Of a stretch of 64,000 bases of DNA, positions 35,941-47,395 are shown piece after piece (position 1 is the first letter of the stretch; each line of letters begins with the position of its first letter). The notes beneath the pieces were generated by a model, which made no database searches, was not told the DNA's origin, and saw only the letters and a list, made by a program, of their open reading frames with translations. Position numbers and translations under genes: made by a program. The DNA is from Pseudevernia furfuracea (Eukaryota > Ascomycota > Lecanoromycetes > Lecanorales > Parmeliaceae), in contig JAIUPT010000019.1 in NCBI GenBank assembly GCA_022315425.1, positions 1,102,490-1,166,489 on the forward strand, given 5' to 3'.

Positions 35941-38900
35941 TATGTTACTTCTAATCGATTAGTCTTTAAGACATATCGTCTGTTCACATCGACGAATAAT
36001 TGTCGTTCTATTGCAGAAGTGGTTGATTTTCTTAATAAAGATAAAATTGAGCTTAGAATTAACGTGAATAACAAGTGCATTAGACTTATTCTCGACGATG
36101 TTCTTCATGTCCCTGAACTGTTAATGAACTTGATATTTCAGAATAAGCTAATGCGTTCGAGCTGTCCTATTAAAATTGTGGGAAATGATATCGAAATAGA
36201 TCGTCGAGACATCACTGTCTGGCTGGTCAACAACGATATCTTTCGCTTTAACATGTGAGAGAATCATTAACAATCAAAGACGATATTTTCAATTATCGTT
36301 CTCGTATTAAAGCAAGTTCGAAAGTTCTAATCAATATTCATGTCTAAATAGATCATGATTGCTAATTCAATTATTAATTTAATTGACGAGTCAATTATTT
36401 CGCCTACATCAGCAAAGCGTCTTCGAAGTGTTATATACGAGTCTAATATTATTATTAGCTTCGTCACAAGCTATAATTTCGAGTCTAACTTCGACACGTC
36501 GCGTAATAGTACTAACTCTGATTTTGAGAACTTCATATCTCGAAAGAGATAAAAACGTAAGTCAAATCTCGAAACTCTGACTTATTATCATCGTTGTTTG
36601 AGTCACGCTGGCGACGTGAAGTAGCTTTCGCACTATGAAATCGATCTGAGTAAAGATATAAGTAATAAGACGCTTTGCGTGTTCTGTATTATCAAGAAAA
36701 TTCAGCAAGTCAAGCATATCTCTTATATTCGCTTTGACAGACGTTCTCTTGATCTAATTCATAGCGATATTAATATCATGAAAGAAATCAAAGATGGTTT
36801 CAGATATTTCATTATCTTTCTCGACGATTTCACTAAACGTTTCGAAGTCGAACTGTTACGTTTCAAAGACGAGATCTTTTCGATCTTTCGTCGTTTTTTA
36901 ATACGTAATAAACGAGATAAGTTTCGATGTCGTAGACTTCGCACTAACTGAGAAGACGAGTATAGTGATTACGTCTTTGATCGTTTTCGCGATAAGAATA
37001 ATATTCTATGAGAGTTAACTATGCTCGATAATTCTCAGCAAAATAAGTTCTCTAAGCGACTAAATTAAGACTTAAAGAACTGCGTATTCACGATAATGAA
37101 AGACACTAAATTATCTATACGCTATTGATCATAATTGATATTCGTGATCAATTACTTACGTAATCGACGACTCACTTAGACTCGAACGCTGACTTCTTAC
37201 GAAGCAGAAATCGAATATAAGTTAAATCTTAAACACCTTCGCTCTCTTGAATCTTATAAATAATATATTGCTCGAAAATCTCATATTGATTAAGTAAAAG
37301 ATTAAAGTCGCATTGTCACTGATGCTTTTATACGACTTATCGATTATAAAGACGATTACATCTATAAAATGCTTCTTGACGATGACAGAACCTATCGCAC
37401 CTTTAAAGTAATCTAAAGTAAGATCCCTTCTCACTTTTTACGTGTCAAAAAATTCTTAGATTTTATCACAGTGAGGGAAACATTAGTGTCGATCGAATCG
37501 TTATCTCAATCTGCGAAAGGATCTGAACTCATTACGATCGTAGTTGATGATAACATGACTTCAAAATCAACGTCGTTAGTAGTCTTAGAAAACTCGATAT
37601 TACATTTATCATTCGTCTTAACGTTAGCGATGACAACGTCGTTCTTAATCTCTTTATTCGAAACTTTAATAGACGAAGGTGATGCTTCTGCGACCTCGTT
37701 ACGAAATTATTTATATCTATTAAATCGTGATTTATTATCAGACTCAATTGCACTTCTTGCTTTTATTGCTCGAGAATCTTATAAGTCGAAGAATTACGAA
37801 GAGACAATCGCAGATAATAATTTTAATAGCGAAGAGTGAGAAGACGTAATCGAGAACGAGATTAACTTCTTAATGAAGAATAAAACTTGAAAACTCGTCG
37901 ATTATCTCAAAGATCGTAAATTGTTAAAAGATAAATAGATGTTCATCTTGAAGCGAGAATCAAAAGGGGAAATCACTCGCTATAAAGCACGCTAAGTGAT
38001 TCTTGAATGCTCTCAACGTGAAGAATTAGACTATAACGAGACATTCGTCTCAGTAATAAAATTTATGAGTTATAAAGCTCTGTTTGTTCTCGCAGCAATC
38101 TTGAATTAAAATCTAAAGCAAATAAATATAAAAATCGTCTTCTTATATAATGCAGTGAAGGAATTAATTTATATATATTAACTTATTAACTTCAAGTCTC
38201 AGAAATATTCAAATAAGATCTGCAAGTTGAACAAGGCCTTATATGGTTTGAAACAATCACCTCGAGTTTGATATAATATCTTCGTCGAATTCATGAAAGA
38301 ATAAGACTTCACTTTCATCGATACTAACTATAGTGTGTTCATCGACTCTCAAATAGATATTATTATTGCGCTTTACGTTGATAATGTTCTAATTACTAAT
38401 TCTAATCGTGTAGATATTCAAAGAATCAAAGATACTCTCAACGTCAAATTTTATGTGATCGACTTGAGATTCTATGCTTATTATCTAGAAATAACTATTA
38501 TTCGTGATCGTACTAATAGAACTATTCGCCTAGAGCAAGCTGAATACGTTAAACGAGTGCTTCGAGAAAACGATATGTGAGACGCAAAGTTAGTAGTCAC
38601 TTCAATAAAAACAATAATTAAATTAAAATTCGCAGAGAATGAGTACGAAGCTACGTCTAAAAACAAATTACGTTATCAGTTCGCTGTTGAATCGTTGATG
38701 TATATTATATTAAGAACTCGCCTCGATCTTATTTATGTTATATTTGTTATTAGTCGCTACGCACATAATTCGACTAAACGACATTGAGATACGATGAAAC
38801 GAATCTTTTAGTACTTGAAAGAAACACTCAATTTTCAATTAACGTTTTAAGAGACTCTCTTAAGCTTGATCGATTACACTAATTCTAACTGGGCTAACGA

Positions 38901-39360
38901 TACAGCTACGCGTCGCTCTATCTCAGATTACGTGTTTAACGTCGAAAGCGCTATTATTAGTTGATCTTTTAAACGACAGATTATCGTCGCTTTTTTGACT
39001 TGTAAAGCAGAGTATATCGAGTAAACATAGGTCACTAAGAAAGCAATTTGATTACGAAGTCTTCTAACGTCACTGTAACTCAATAGCAATGCTCTAAAAA
39101 CGATTATTATTTACGACGACAATCAGAGCGCAATTGCACTAATCAAGGATCCTCGATCTCATAATCGTATTAAGTATATTAAGATCGGCAATCACTTCTA
39201 TAGAGAGAAGGTTGCTAACAAGATCGTAACTTTTAAGTATACTTCCACTAATAAATAGGTGACTAACGAACTGATCAAGGCGCTGACGCGGGACAAATTT
39301 GAGATGTTTCGTGAGACAATTGATTTGAGACTTTGACGAATGACCACTCTGTGGAAGTGA
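35941..39360 (+). pseudogene. Copia copy B pol (protease, integrase, RT, RNase H)
   Basis: Protease-like start YVTSNRLVFKTYRLF (about 35940-35985) with the catalytic Asp-Ser-Gly lost. DVLHVPELLMNLIFQNKLM follows (about 36100-36155). Integrase: FCIIKKIQQVKHISYIRF, DLIHSDI with the first Asp (about 36749-36770), FIIFLDDFTKRFEVEL, RLRTN where the second Asp is now Asn (about 36935-36950). RT: NKALYGLKQSPRV (about 38230-38270) and YVDN at 38374-38385 in place of YVDD. RNase H ends ELIKALTRDKFEMFRETIDL; the frame stops at 39360. Frames are broken throughout. Confidence 0.87.
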
Positions 39361-39463
39361 TGTGCGACGTTTTGATAGGGCTGGATTGAGGCCGGCCTAA
39401 CTTGATTAGGCAACTAGACTCTGATTGCAAAGACCTTCTAGAAGTACAGCGATCGTGTGAGAG

Positions 39464-39595
39464 TGTCAAAATTCTAGCCGAGGTGACTTTTCACGATACC
39501 AACCCGGCGTTCAGACTTGGTGGATTTTGTATGTAGCGATCTACTGTACTAGTTACACAACTTAATTAGGTGTTTCACATATCTATATTTTAACA
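39464..39595 (+). repeat. Third (3') LTR of copia copy B
   Basis: 132 bp with intact TG...CA ends, preceded by the purine-rich GTGTGAGAG. Followed by caatc. Confidence 0.93.
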
Positions 39596-39800
39596 CAATC
39601 ACGCTTAAAACACAACTTTCTGCTGCGACACAACTTTCTGCGACGGAACTTTCTATCACACAAAATCGAATTATATTAAGAATATAGATTTCAGCAGCTT
39701 CTGCTACTCGTCATAACACGCGACTTTTAGATTATTAATTATCGTTCCTGCTGCTCGTATTCGCAGCGAGAACGTTACTTTCTCTTTTGTTGTTAACATC

Positions 39801-39964
39801 TGTTACGATGAATAGTTTCTTTCGTGAGAAGGCGGAGAGTGATTGCTTGACATTCCTTGACATTCATGTACTGAGTAACAGGTTTCTCCATAGCTTTCTC
39901 CATTCATACACTACATTACCATATGAGAATGTCTTTCTCATGCTTTCACTGTGCTATCTTAACA
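39801..39964 (+). repeat. 3' LTR of the gypsy element (164 bp)
   Basis: Begins TGTTACGATGAATAG, ends GCTATCTTAACA, followed by agaca. The 200 bp upstream (39601-39800) is the gypsy 3' non-coding region and shows nothing else. Confidence 0.88.
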
Positions 39965-40114
39965 AGACACGTCTATAAATTAAGAGTATTGAGTCTAAGA
40001 CACTCGATTGTCGCATTTTAAAAAATAAGTATAACGATAAACGAATAAAACGATATTATATATTTCGTATTTCTTTCGTTTCACTCGATTCGAACAATCT
40101 ATATGCTTTATTTC
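39965..40114 (+). pseudogene. Helitron helicase, segment 4
   Basis: The Helitron frame resumes after the gypsy insertion. Reading across (end at 11288, minus one agaca) gives VIILLRNLKFI...LYNKTRL then KSIESKTLDCRIL, KRYYIFRISFVSLDSN, which fits the C-terminal part of Helitron helicases (usually MLLRNL...GLCNGTRL and IPRI blocks). Confidence 0.78.
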
Positions 40115-40267
40115 TGTCAAAATCTCCATGTCCTTTTCACTTTAGTAACCCGGCGCTCGGGATTACTAAGCATAAGTTCGGCGCTAGTCGGCATGGATTT
40201 TGTATGCGACTTCTCGCTGCACTTAGAACTTTAATTAATCAACGTGTTCCACACCTATATTTTAACA
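40115..40267 (+). repeat. Solo LTR related to copia family 1 (153 bp)
   Basis: Starts TGTCAAAATCTCCATGTCC, ends CCTATATTTTAACA. It shares the start, an ACCCGGCG core, ATTTTGTATG and the end with the family-1 LTR but has extra sequence, so it is a distinct subfamily. No internal sequence adjoins it. Flanks atttc and gtgag do not match. Confidence 0.75.
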
Positions 40268-41822
40268 GTGAGATCTCGATGTCGTTAAAGTATTTCTATT
40301 TTTTAGTGAGAATCTACATAATAAGTTAATAAACTTATTATTATTAATATAGATATAGTTCTATAAAGATATATTTCAAAGATAAAAGTATTATTCTTCT
40401 TGAATAACTAAAATAGATTAAACTTGATTATTTATTACTGAGCTTTAGTAATAAGACAAGAATCTTACGTTTTAATTCATTAGCGATTATTAAGAACTCG
40501 CGTAAAATTTAATCTTATAAGTCGAATTCTATCGACGATAATAATATAAAAACTCTTTATATTATCGTTAACGAACGTAAGCTATATTATTACAGCGTCA
40601 GCTTTATGCTCTCGTTCTTTAATACTCGAATTATTAATTGTTAGAAACTCACTGCGAGCACGCTTTAGAAATTTTAATTTCTTCGACGTTATTGCGACAA
40701 TGTGATTATATATTAAAAAGTGAATACAAATTTATTAGTTGTTAGACAGCGAGATTTCGAGAGCTTTGTCTCGACTTTTAATGTCTGAGCCTTATAACGA
40801 GAATAATTATTTATTAATTCGAATTTCAAGTGATTGATTTTAAATATTCGAAAAGGTATTATCGATATTAAATTCAAATAAAAGACGATTTTCTTTTCGA
40901 GCTTTAAACTTGTCTTTTCGAGTCAGATTAATAGTAGAATCTTTATTAATATATTTATTAACTTTCTCTTTAACACGCAATTTGAAGCTCTGCGAATATA
41001 AGAATATATTAATAAGTCTGCGTGTCATATTATAATAGATGAATCTCTCAGACATCTTAATAATAATAGAGATAACGAGATATTAAAGAAGAGAAGAGAA
41101 GAGAGTCTATAAATAAGAGAAAAGAGAAGAGATATGAATAAGAGAAGAGAGTCTTTATATAAGTGAATATAGACAAGTTAATATAAAGTCGAATATAAAA
41201 TTAAAAAGAGAAAAGATATAAAGTTTATAAATAAAAGATAAATAAGTAATAAAGAAGCGAGATATAAAATCATATAAAATTTGATAAATAAGAAAGACAG
41301 AAGTGTAGAATTTTAATTCTTTTATTTACTAAGAGCACACATTTTATTCTTTATTAATATAGACTAAATACTAGATTTTATTATAACACATAATTAATAT
41401 CAATCGATAGTACTCTTGAATTCGAATTAGATTATTCTCGAAGCAGAAACTATTAAGAATCATTAATTATAATATTCGAATAGGAATAAACGAGACTCTA
41501 TTATTAAAATATTGAAGCAATTCGAGTAATTCGAGCAGCAGCGCTTATTGTCACTTCGTTAAATTCTTATTATCACTTCGCTCATCGAGTTCAATGAGAA
41601 TTTTACGAAATCGAGTCTCAAAAAATAATAAGCGTATAGTACTTTTTGATACTACTTAGGCGAATAATATTATAAATAGTAATGTTTAATTTAGACTATG
41701 TGATACTTAAAGTAAAAATCAAATAAGCTATCAAAATCTATTATTTGAAATTTTCGACGATTAAAAGCGATAGCAGCGAATACTTTATAAAGAACGTTAA
41801 TATTTAACGTATTTTATACTCG
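40268..41822. other. AT-rich relic, possibly the Helitron 3' part
   Basis: The first ~50 bp may continue the Helitron helicase (DLDVVKVFLF). The remainder is heavily mutated with no family I can name. A minus-strand frame of 71 codons (40840-41055) is Lys/Arg rich but has no recognised motif. 41050-41300 is strongly purine rich on the plus strand. A Helitron 3' hairpin with CTRR end could not be located. Confidence 0.4.
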
Positions 41823-42429
41823 TTAGTGTCCTTAATTCGCACGTGACAAAGACTCAACTGGACAACATGAGGCTATACAGAACTCGTAGATGTGATTGAG
41901 CCGTTCAACGCCAGGATTCTGAGCCAACAGAGGCCTGAGCAGACGTGTTCTCGTACCCCAGCGCTAGAAAAACTCCCATGCTTGTAGAAGCATAGACCTG
42001 GAGTGAAAAACGAAGCTATATACATATAGAAACGCCGTGAATACATGTAAAAACAGGTGTGAGTGAGCGGGACGAAAGAATGCTATTGCTCTGAAAGAGA
42101 TCAATTCGAATAAAGAGCCAAACGCAGATGAAATGCAGCTACTTATGCTGCTTCCAAATGAGATCTATCCCCTGCAAAGAACACGTCTATCAAATTCATA
42201 AATAGCATACAACCAACATGCTATACGCGAGTGCGAGATTAAGACTCACTAACCCCCTGTCAAGTCGGGCCAATTAGTGTCCTTAATTCGCACGTGACAA
42301 AGACTCAACTGGGCAACATGAGACTATACAGAACTCGTAGATGTGATTGAGCCGTTCAACGTCAGGATTCTGAGTCAACAGAGGCCTAAGCAGACGTGTT
42401 CTCGTATCTCAGCGCTAGAAAAACTCTCA
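41823..42429 (-). repeat. B2-linker-A2-B1 block of SDR copy G
   Basis: B repeats 156 bp each, A2 202 bp, linker 93 bp. Adjacent B1 and A2 join at TTAGTGTCC/GGGCCAA, the same junction as in copy F. Confidence 0.9.
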
Positions 42430-42479
42430 AATCTCAAGCAACGGTCTCGAAGAGAACGATCGTATCAGCGCTGAGAAAC

Positions 42480-43460
42480 AGAGAACGCGATGACGACTAG
42501 TTATTCGATTCGTTCTCGAGAAATGAATCGATGACACGCTGTTGTCGACGCGACGCGGCGAGAATATAGACTGAATGAGTCTTGATATAGAGACGATAGA
42601 AGTTCGATTTTCATCTGCCTAACAGCTTGATTTCGTCTTCGCTTAGATCTATTAATCTCGCAGTGATAGCTGTCCCCCGACGAAAGAAATAATTAGAGTA
42701 GTGATCTGAAAGATCGCTGAACCTCAATGTTAGACGTAGATTGTGAGTGATCGTTCTTCTAATAAAGTTCTCGTCGACCGCGAAGAGGGGCGAGAATAGC
42801 GATGTCGATCACTTGTTAAATAGATATCTCAATGCACGCACGGCACATGTCTCGTCGTTCGTGTCTGATACGAACAGCGTGACGCCTTATCTGAAGAGGT
42901 TCGTCTTGAATGCTGACAACGTCAATTCGAGATGATCTTCGTACAGTCTCACGTGGCGACGTGTTAAAAATCAATTATCGAAGTCCTCGTCGCGAAGGTC
43001 TTTCGATTTATATATGAACTCGCTCACTCTGAGAAAGACTGTAAAGACGAGATAGAATACTATTTATATCGTTATATTATGCTTAATAATCTTATAAAAG
43101 CATTTTAGAAGTCGTAAAAGAACATTCTTCGTAATTAAACATCTTTCTCGAATTTCGTCTTCGTCTCGTAGACGACGAGTATCGTCTACGACTCTCTTTA
43201 ATTGTACACTATGAAAGACTGTCAAGTTCTCAAATCCCATATTCACATGAGCTGATTTAACATCGATTAGATATATCTTAATAAACTTCGTCTTAACTCG
43301 TCTGATACTCAGGGTCGTTACTCAGGTTCTCAACGAGAGAAAGATCGTCGAAAAGAAGAATTAAATGCGATTCATCGCACAGTGAGTGTTATAGAACTTG
43401 ATTGACGTCGAATAGATTCGGCGAGTGTTTCGTGTCAACCCTCATCAGAGAAGACGAGCG
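42480..43460 (-). pseudogene. Tyrosine recombinase remnant of SDR copy G
   Basis: Minus-strand homologue of the open gene at 22071-23012, with stops. Legible parts include MNMGFENLTVFHSVQLKRVV (start at 43246). Confidence 0.8.
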
Positions 43461-44572
43461 AGGTCTCGCGACATCGAGACCTAATTGTACCACCATCGCG
43501 ATGGGTCTCGCCCTAGCGAGACGGAGTGATAGATCGATGTCTCGACAGGTGATTCAGCTGTGAATATTTGTCAGCAATTATTCGATATCGAAAACGAGAA
43601 AGATTATTCGCTAGCTCGTTTGCCTTGATCGAAATTCATATAGAGATTTGACCCGACTTGACAGAGAGTTAGTGGACCTTAATCTCGCACTCGCGTATAG
43701 CATGTTGATTGCATGCTATTTATGAATTTGGTAGACGTGTCCTTTGCAGAAGACAGGTCTCATTTGGGAGCAGCATAAGTAGCTACATTCCACCTGCGTT
43801 TGACTCTTCATTCGAATTGATCTCTTTCAGAGCAATAGCATTCTTTCGTCCCGCCCACCCACACCTGTTTTTACATGTATTCACGGCGTTTCTACATGTA
43901 TATAGCTTCGTTTTTCACTCCAGGTCTATGCTTCTACAAGCATGGGAGTTTTTCTAGCGCTGGGGTACGAGAACACGCCTGCTCAGGCCTCTGTTGGCTC
44001 AGAATCCTGGCGTTGGACGGCCCAATCACATCTACGAGTTCTGTATAGCCTCATGTTGCCCAGTTGAGTCTTTGTCACGTGCGAATTAAGGACACTAATA
44101 GAAGAATATCGTGACTAACTATTAGCATAGATATCGTTCGAAGCGATATCATCGCAGATTCACGAATAAAGGACTTTCGAAGTTCATGAACGCAGTTCTC
44201 GTTGTCACAGTGAAGTATTAAGCGAGTATCTAACAGTCTATTCACTTATACGCGAATTACATAAAGTATAACTATTATTTTCTTGAACTAAATGTCTTTG
44301 CGAATATGTCGCGAGGTCACGCGTGTGCTGAAGACGTTCTGAACGTGTGATAGAAGATCAGAGTGTTTCAGAATATAGCCTTCTATGTCAAGCTTCCCCG
44401 AGACATCAGTTCAAATGTATCATGATCGTCGACTGACGACGTTACGCAGCAGTTTGAGGCTATTTCAGTCTTTGAGAAAGATCTTTCATTATAACAGATC
44501 GGCTTTCATATCGATAAATAGTCGAATAATCGTCATCGATCTTCGAATAGCGTCGAATAGTCTTCTCAAGAA
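43460..44572 (-). pseudogene. RNase H and RT 3' part of SDR copy G
   Basis: Aligns with 51970-52640 of copy F once the solo unit 43648-44098 is removed. Damaged throughout; ends at the copia copy E LTR. Confidence 0.78.
43648..44098 (+). mobile_element. Solo A-linker-B unit of the SDR family (451 bp)
   Basis: Consists of A (202 bp), the 93-bp linker with CCCGCCCACCCACACCTG, and B (156 bp), with no genes. It starts TTGACCC and ends CACTAA, opposite in strand to the copy G around it. The flanks join to the uninterrupted copy F sequence (GAT/TAGAAG versus GATCAGAAG) without gain or loss, so no target duplication was made. Equivalent to a solo LTR, formed by A1 x A2 recombination. Confidence 0.9.
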
Positions 44573-44692
44573 TGTCAAAATTCGGGTCACGTGACATGGT
44601 CACGTGATGCGCTAAGGCGCATCCTCATAGTCGCTCTTTACTCTCGTAGCATTCTATAGTTAACAATAAGGTGTTCTATCACCTATTCTTGA
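44573..44692 (+). repeat. 5' LTR of copia copy E (120 bp)
   Basis: TGTCAAAATTCGGGTCACG to TTCTTGACA, followed by GGTTATGAGCCCGGGCTTGC, the best preserved family-2 primer-binding site. Confidence 0.92.
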
Positions 44693-45604
44693 CAGGTTAT
44701 GAGCCCGGGCTTGCTCGACGACTATTTCACTTATACCCTATGCCTACCAGAGCCACAGTGACCTCTAAGCATCACGAGTTCATCGCAATGAACGCCGCGA
44801 CAGCTATAAGACTCTGTTTTTCAATCTTCTTGAGATAAACATTGCCCTCTATAAAATAATCGTCTTTGAAATTCGAGGGACTGAAAGTCCTATCGCAAAT
44901 CGACCCTCGACATATCGAATCTAATCGAACGTCGAACGTCGAACTCGCTATACGATCGTGCGATCGAATTCCACTAAGACCTCTGAAACATTGTTAGCTT
45001 CCCTGCGTGGGACACGCTAAACACGCTCAACGAGAACATTTCTCTCGCGATGTATATCGCTTCAGCGTTGATAAAGCGTTTACGTGAATCGAATCAATTA
45101 TAACGACCTAAGAGACTGAACTTCAGCATCAAATCGTCTGATTATACTTTAGAGTTAATCAGTCATCGACAAACCTCTACTCAGAGCGCGTATACGCCTA
45201 TTGAGGGTCAAAACAACAAGGATTTCTTGTTGAGATAGACCTTTCGACCTCACAAGTCCTCTAAAGAAGAGGGCTGGGGCCCAGTCATCGAACTCTTTTT
45301 ATCGCCATTCGACTTTATTCTATCGCCGAATATGACTTCATCCCACGGCGGCAGTCATCGAAGCGACTATTCTAAATTCGAGTCTCTGTCGAAGACTCAG
45401 TATAAGAAGAACGTTATTTCTCTTCGAAGATCTGCACGCCTTTAGTAATTGTCTTCGATATAGTCTCAGCGAAAATTAGATTAATTCAAATCTTTCTTGT
45501 CTCTAAGTATCTTTCATCTCAACAACATCGTTCGTATCTATCGAAGATTTAAGCATAAGCACTTCTCATTTCTCGTATAAGAACTCGAAGATTAGCAATA
45601 AAAG

Positions 45605-45850
45605 TTGTTAGATATCGATAAGACTCTCGAGAACTCTGACGAAGATCAGAGCATCTATTTCATTCTCACTGCTTCCGCGAACGTTAATAGTGTCGACTTT
45701 CAATTCGAAGTCAGCGAAGACACTCTTAGTGTCTCAAGTGACATTAAGTTATTCGATCTTCGTGTCAAAAGTTCTTTAAATCTCACTTCTTCGACTTTGA
45801 CTTCTTCGACTTTAAGACCTTCGTTCTCTATCGTCTCAATCACCTCTTAA
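45605..45850 (+). pseudogene. Copia copy E upstream coding frame
   Basis: 81-codon frame MLDIDKTLENSDEDQSIYF, homologous to 18461-18706 in copy D and of equal length. It is conserved despite heavy damage elsewhere. Ser/Thr/Asp rich, no recognised domain; probably an internal part of gag. Confidence 0.5.
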
Positions 45851-46383
45851 GCTAAGTCTTTCGTTTGAGCACCATCGTCGTTATTATTTATATCGTACGT
45901 ATCGCTCTTAGAAACCTTCTCAGTAATTCTCAGCATTTATAATCGACGAAGAATCAAGCGCACAAAACGTCGTAAGAAACATGTTAGCTTTAGTAGTTTC
46001 AGCGACTGACCCCCTCGAAGAGAAAAGCGCTTTCTCTCTAAACTTTATTGTTATTTTGAAGTTCAATCTGAAATATCGTCGATGAAAGTAGAATATCAAT
46101 AATTGATTACTGTCCAGGCCCTCCGCGAAGTTCTAATACCATCATAGAACTAGCATATAATGATCTCATAACGGTGTATAGTTATACAACCGAGATATAA
46201 TAGTTATACTCTCGTCGCTGATTAGTTGTATTCTCGTCATATATAACAATATTTTTATAACCGTTTTGCGCCGGTCATAGTATAGTTATTGATCGAATAT
46301 ATTCTCGTCACTATACAGAATTTAAAGACAACGAGATCATGACGATCGTAAAGCCGTCGTCAGTCGAGCACATTCTGCAATGG

Positions 46384-46560
46384 ATCGCAATGGCAACATG
46401 GCAACATGGCAACATGGCAACATGGCAACATGGAGTGCAATGGAGTGCAATGGAGTGCAATGGAGTGCAATGGATCGCAATGGCAACATGGCAACATGAA
46501 GTGCAACGAAGTGCAATGGAGCGCAATGGCAACATGGAGTGCAATGACAACATGGCTGCA
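46384..46560. repeat. Interspersed 9-10-bp repeats
   Basis: GGCAACATG (five in a row, then dispersed) alternates with AGTGCAATGG (four in a row). Confidence 0.92.
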
Positions 46561-47269
46561 GTGAACTGCAGTGGCTACACTGGGCCCGAATTGGCTCTGG
46601 TTTGAGCGATGACACGGCGACGGAGAGGTGCATCTAGACACCTAGACAACCCTATCTAGCCTCTGGCAAACAGCCTCTAATCCGGCTAATCCTCGAACTT
46701 GGTGTTTTTGAGCTATTCGAGTTCGTTCAGAGTGATCTTGCTTTCTTCATCGACCCTCACCTTCTATCATCATCACATGCTATACTAACTACGATCAGAT
46801 CATTCTCATTATTCTCATTATTCTTATTCGACTTCTACGCAGACGGCATTGGCCGATAAGAGCTAGAGCTACATTGGGCAACACCTCACTGAGTCATCTC
46901 TTCATCACACCCTTCTGAATCTCACGCGCTCAGATCTGTCAGTTAGTCGATTGATGACGTGTTTCTGACACAGTCCAGTCGTCTAGATCGCTATGTGCAG
47001 GGAGTGCAATCATAGAGCACCATTGACGATAACATCAATTTTTCTCATTTGACCCCAGGACCTGAAGTTCTACCCGATTTTTAGAAAGGCCACGGTAGTC
47101 AAATATATACTTGACTGTAATGAATATATGACTGTAATGGCTACATGATCGGTTGTCAAATCCTTGAAGTCTTCCGCAGGGTGACAATGAGGAGGTCGAT
47201 ACACTGTTTTGATACTTACATATTGATGCTCAAATAAGCAATCCGCCTATTTCGCAGCCTGATCTAATT

Positions 47270-47395
47270 GCAACTAATGCGTATGTAGCAATGCGCATAT
47301 AACAATACGCATATAGCAATGCGCATATAGCAATGCGTATGTAGCAATGCGTATATAGCAATGCGTATGTAGCAATGCGCATGTAGCCATTATAC
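47270..47395. repeat. Repeat of GCAATGCG(C/T)AT(A/G)TA units
   Basis: About eight units of 14-15 bp, alternating purine/pyrimidine in part. Confidence 0.9.

Larger units (their letters stand above)
31612..39595 (+). mobile_element. Copia family-1 retrotransposon, copy B, with three LTRs
   Basis: LTRs at 31612-31743, 33417-33548 and 39464-39595, all 132 bp. The 5-bp duplication caatc lies at 31607-31611 and 39596-39600, so the whole three-LTR structure behaves as one insertion. The first unit (31612-33416) is LTR plus leader plus the start of gag; the second unit is a full element. Inserted in the gypsy 3' region. Confidence 0.92.
11289..39964 (+). mobile_element. Ty3/gypsy chromodomain retrotransposon, split by nested elements
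   Basis: Two 164-bp LTRs at 11289-11452 and 39801-39964 are flanked by the same 5-bp duplication agaca (11284-11288 and 39965-39969), so they bracket one insertion into the Helitron. Own sequence remains at 11453-12043, 28493-29203, 30772-31611 and 39601-39800. The rest is copia copy D, a TIR element and copia copy B. Integrase, GPY-like module and chromodomain are recognisable; protease, RT and RNase H are missing. Confidence 0.85.
41823..44572 (-). mobile_element. SDR retrotransposon copy G (3' part, minus strand)
   Basis: Reading from 41823: B2 (41823-41978), linker (41979-42071), A2 (42072-42273), B1 (42274-42429), recombinase gene, RNase H, then a cut at 44572 by the copia copy E LTR. 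Order and lengths match copy F exactly. A solo unit sits inside at 43648-44098. Its other half should lie beyond copy E, outside the window. Confidence 0.9.
44573..46109 (+). mobile_element. Copia family-2 copy E, 5' part
   Basis: 5' LTR 44573-44692, primer site 44693-44716, leader, and the coding region corresponding to 18188-18780 and 23265-23416 of copy D. It entered SDR copy G; the preceding five bases are aagaa. It stops at 46109 where the 17.8-kb DNA element begins and resumes at 63896. Confidence 0.92.
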
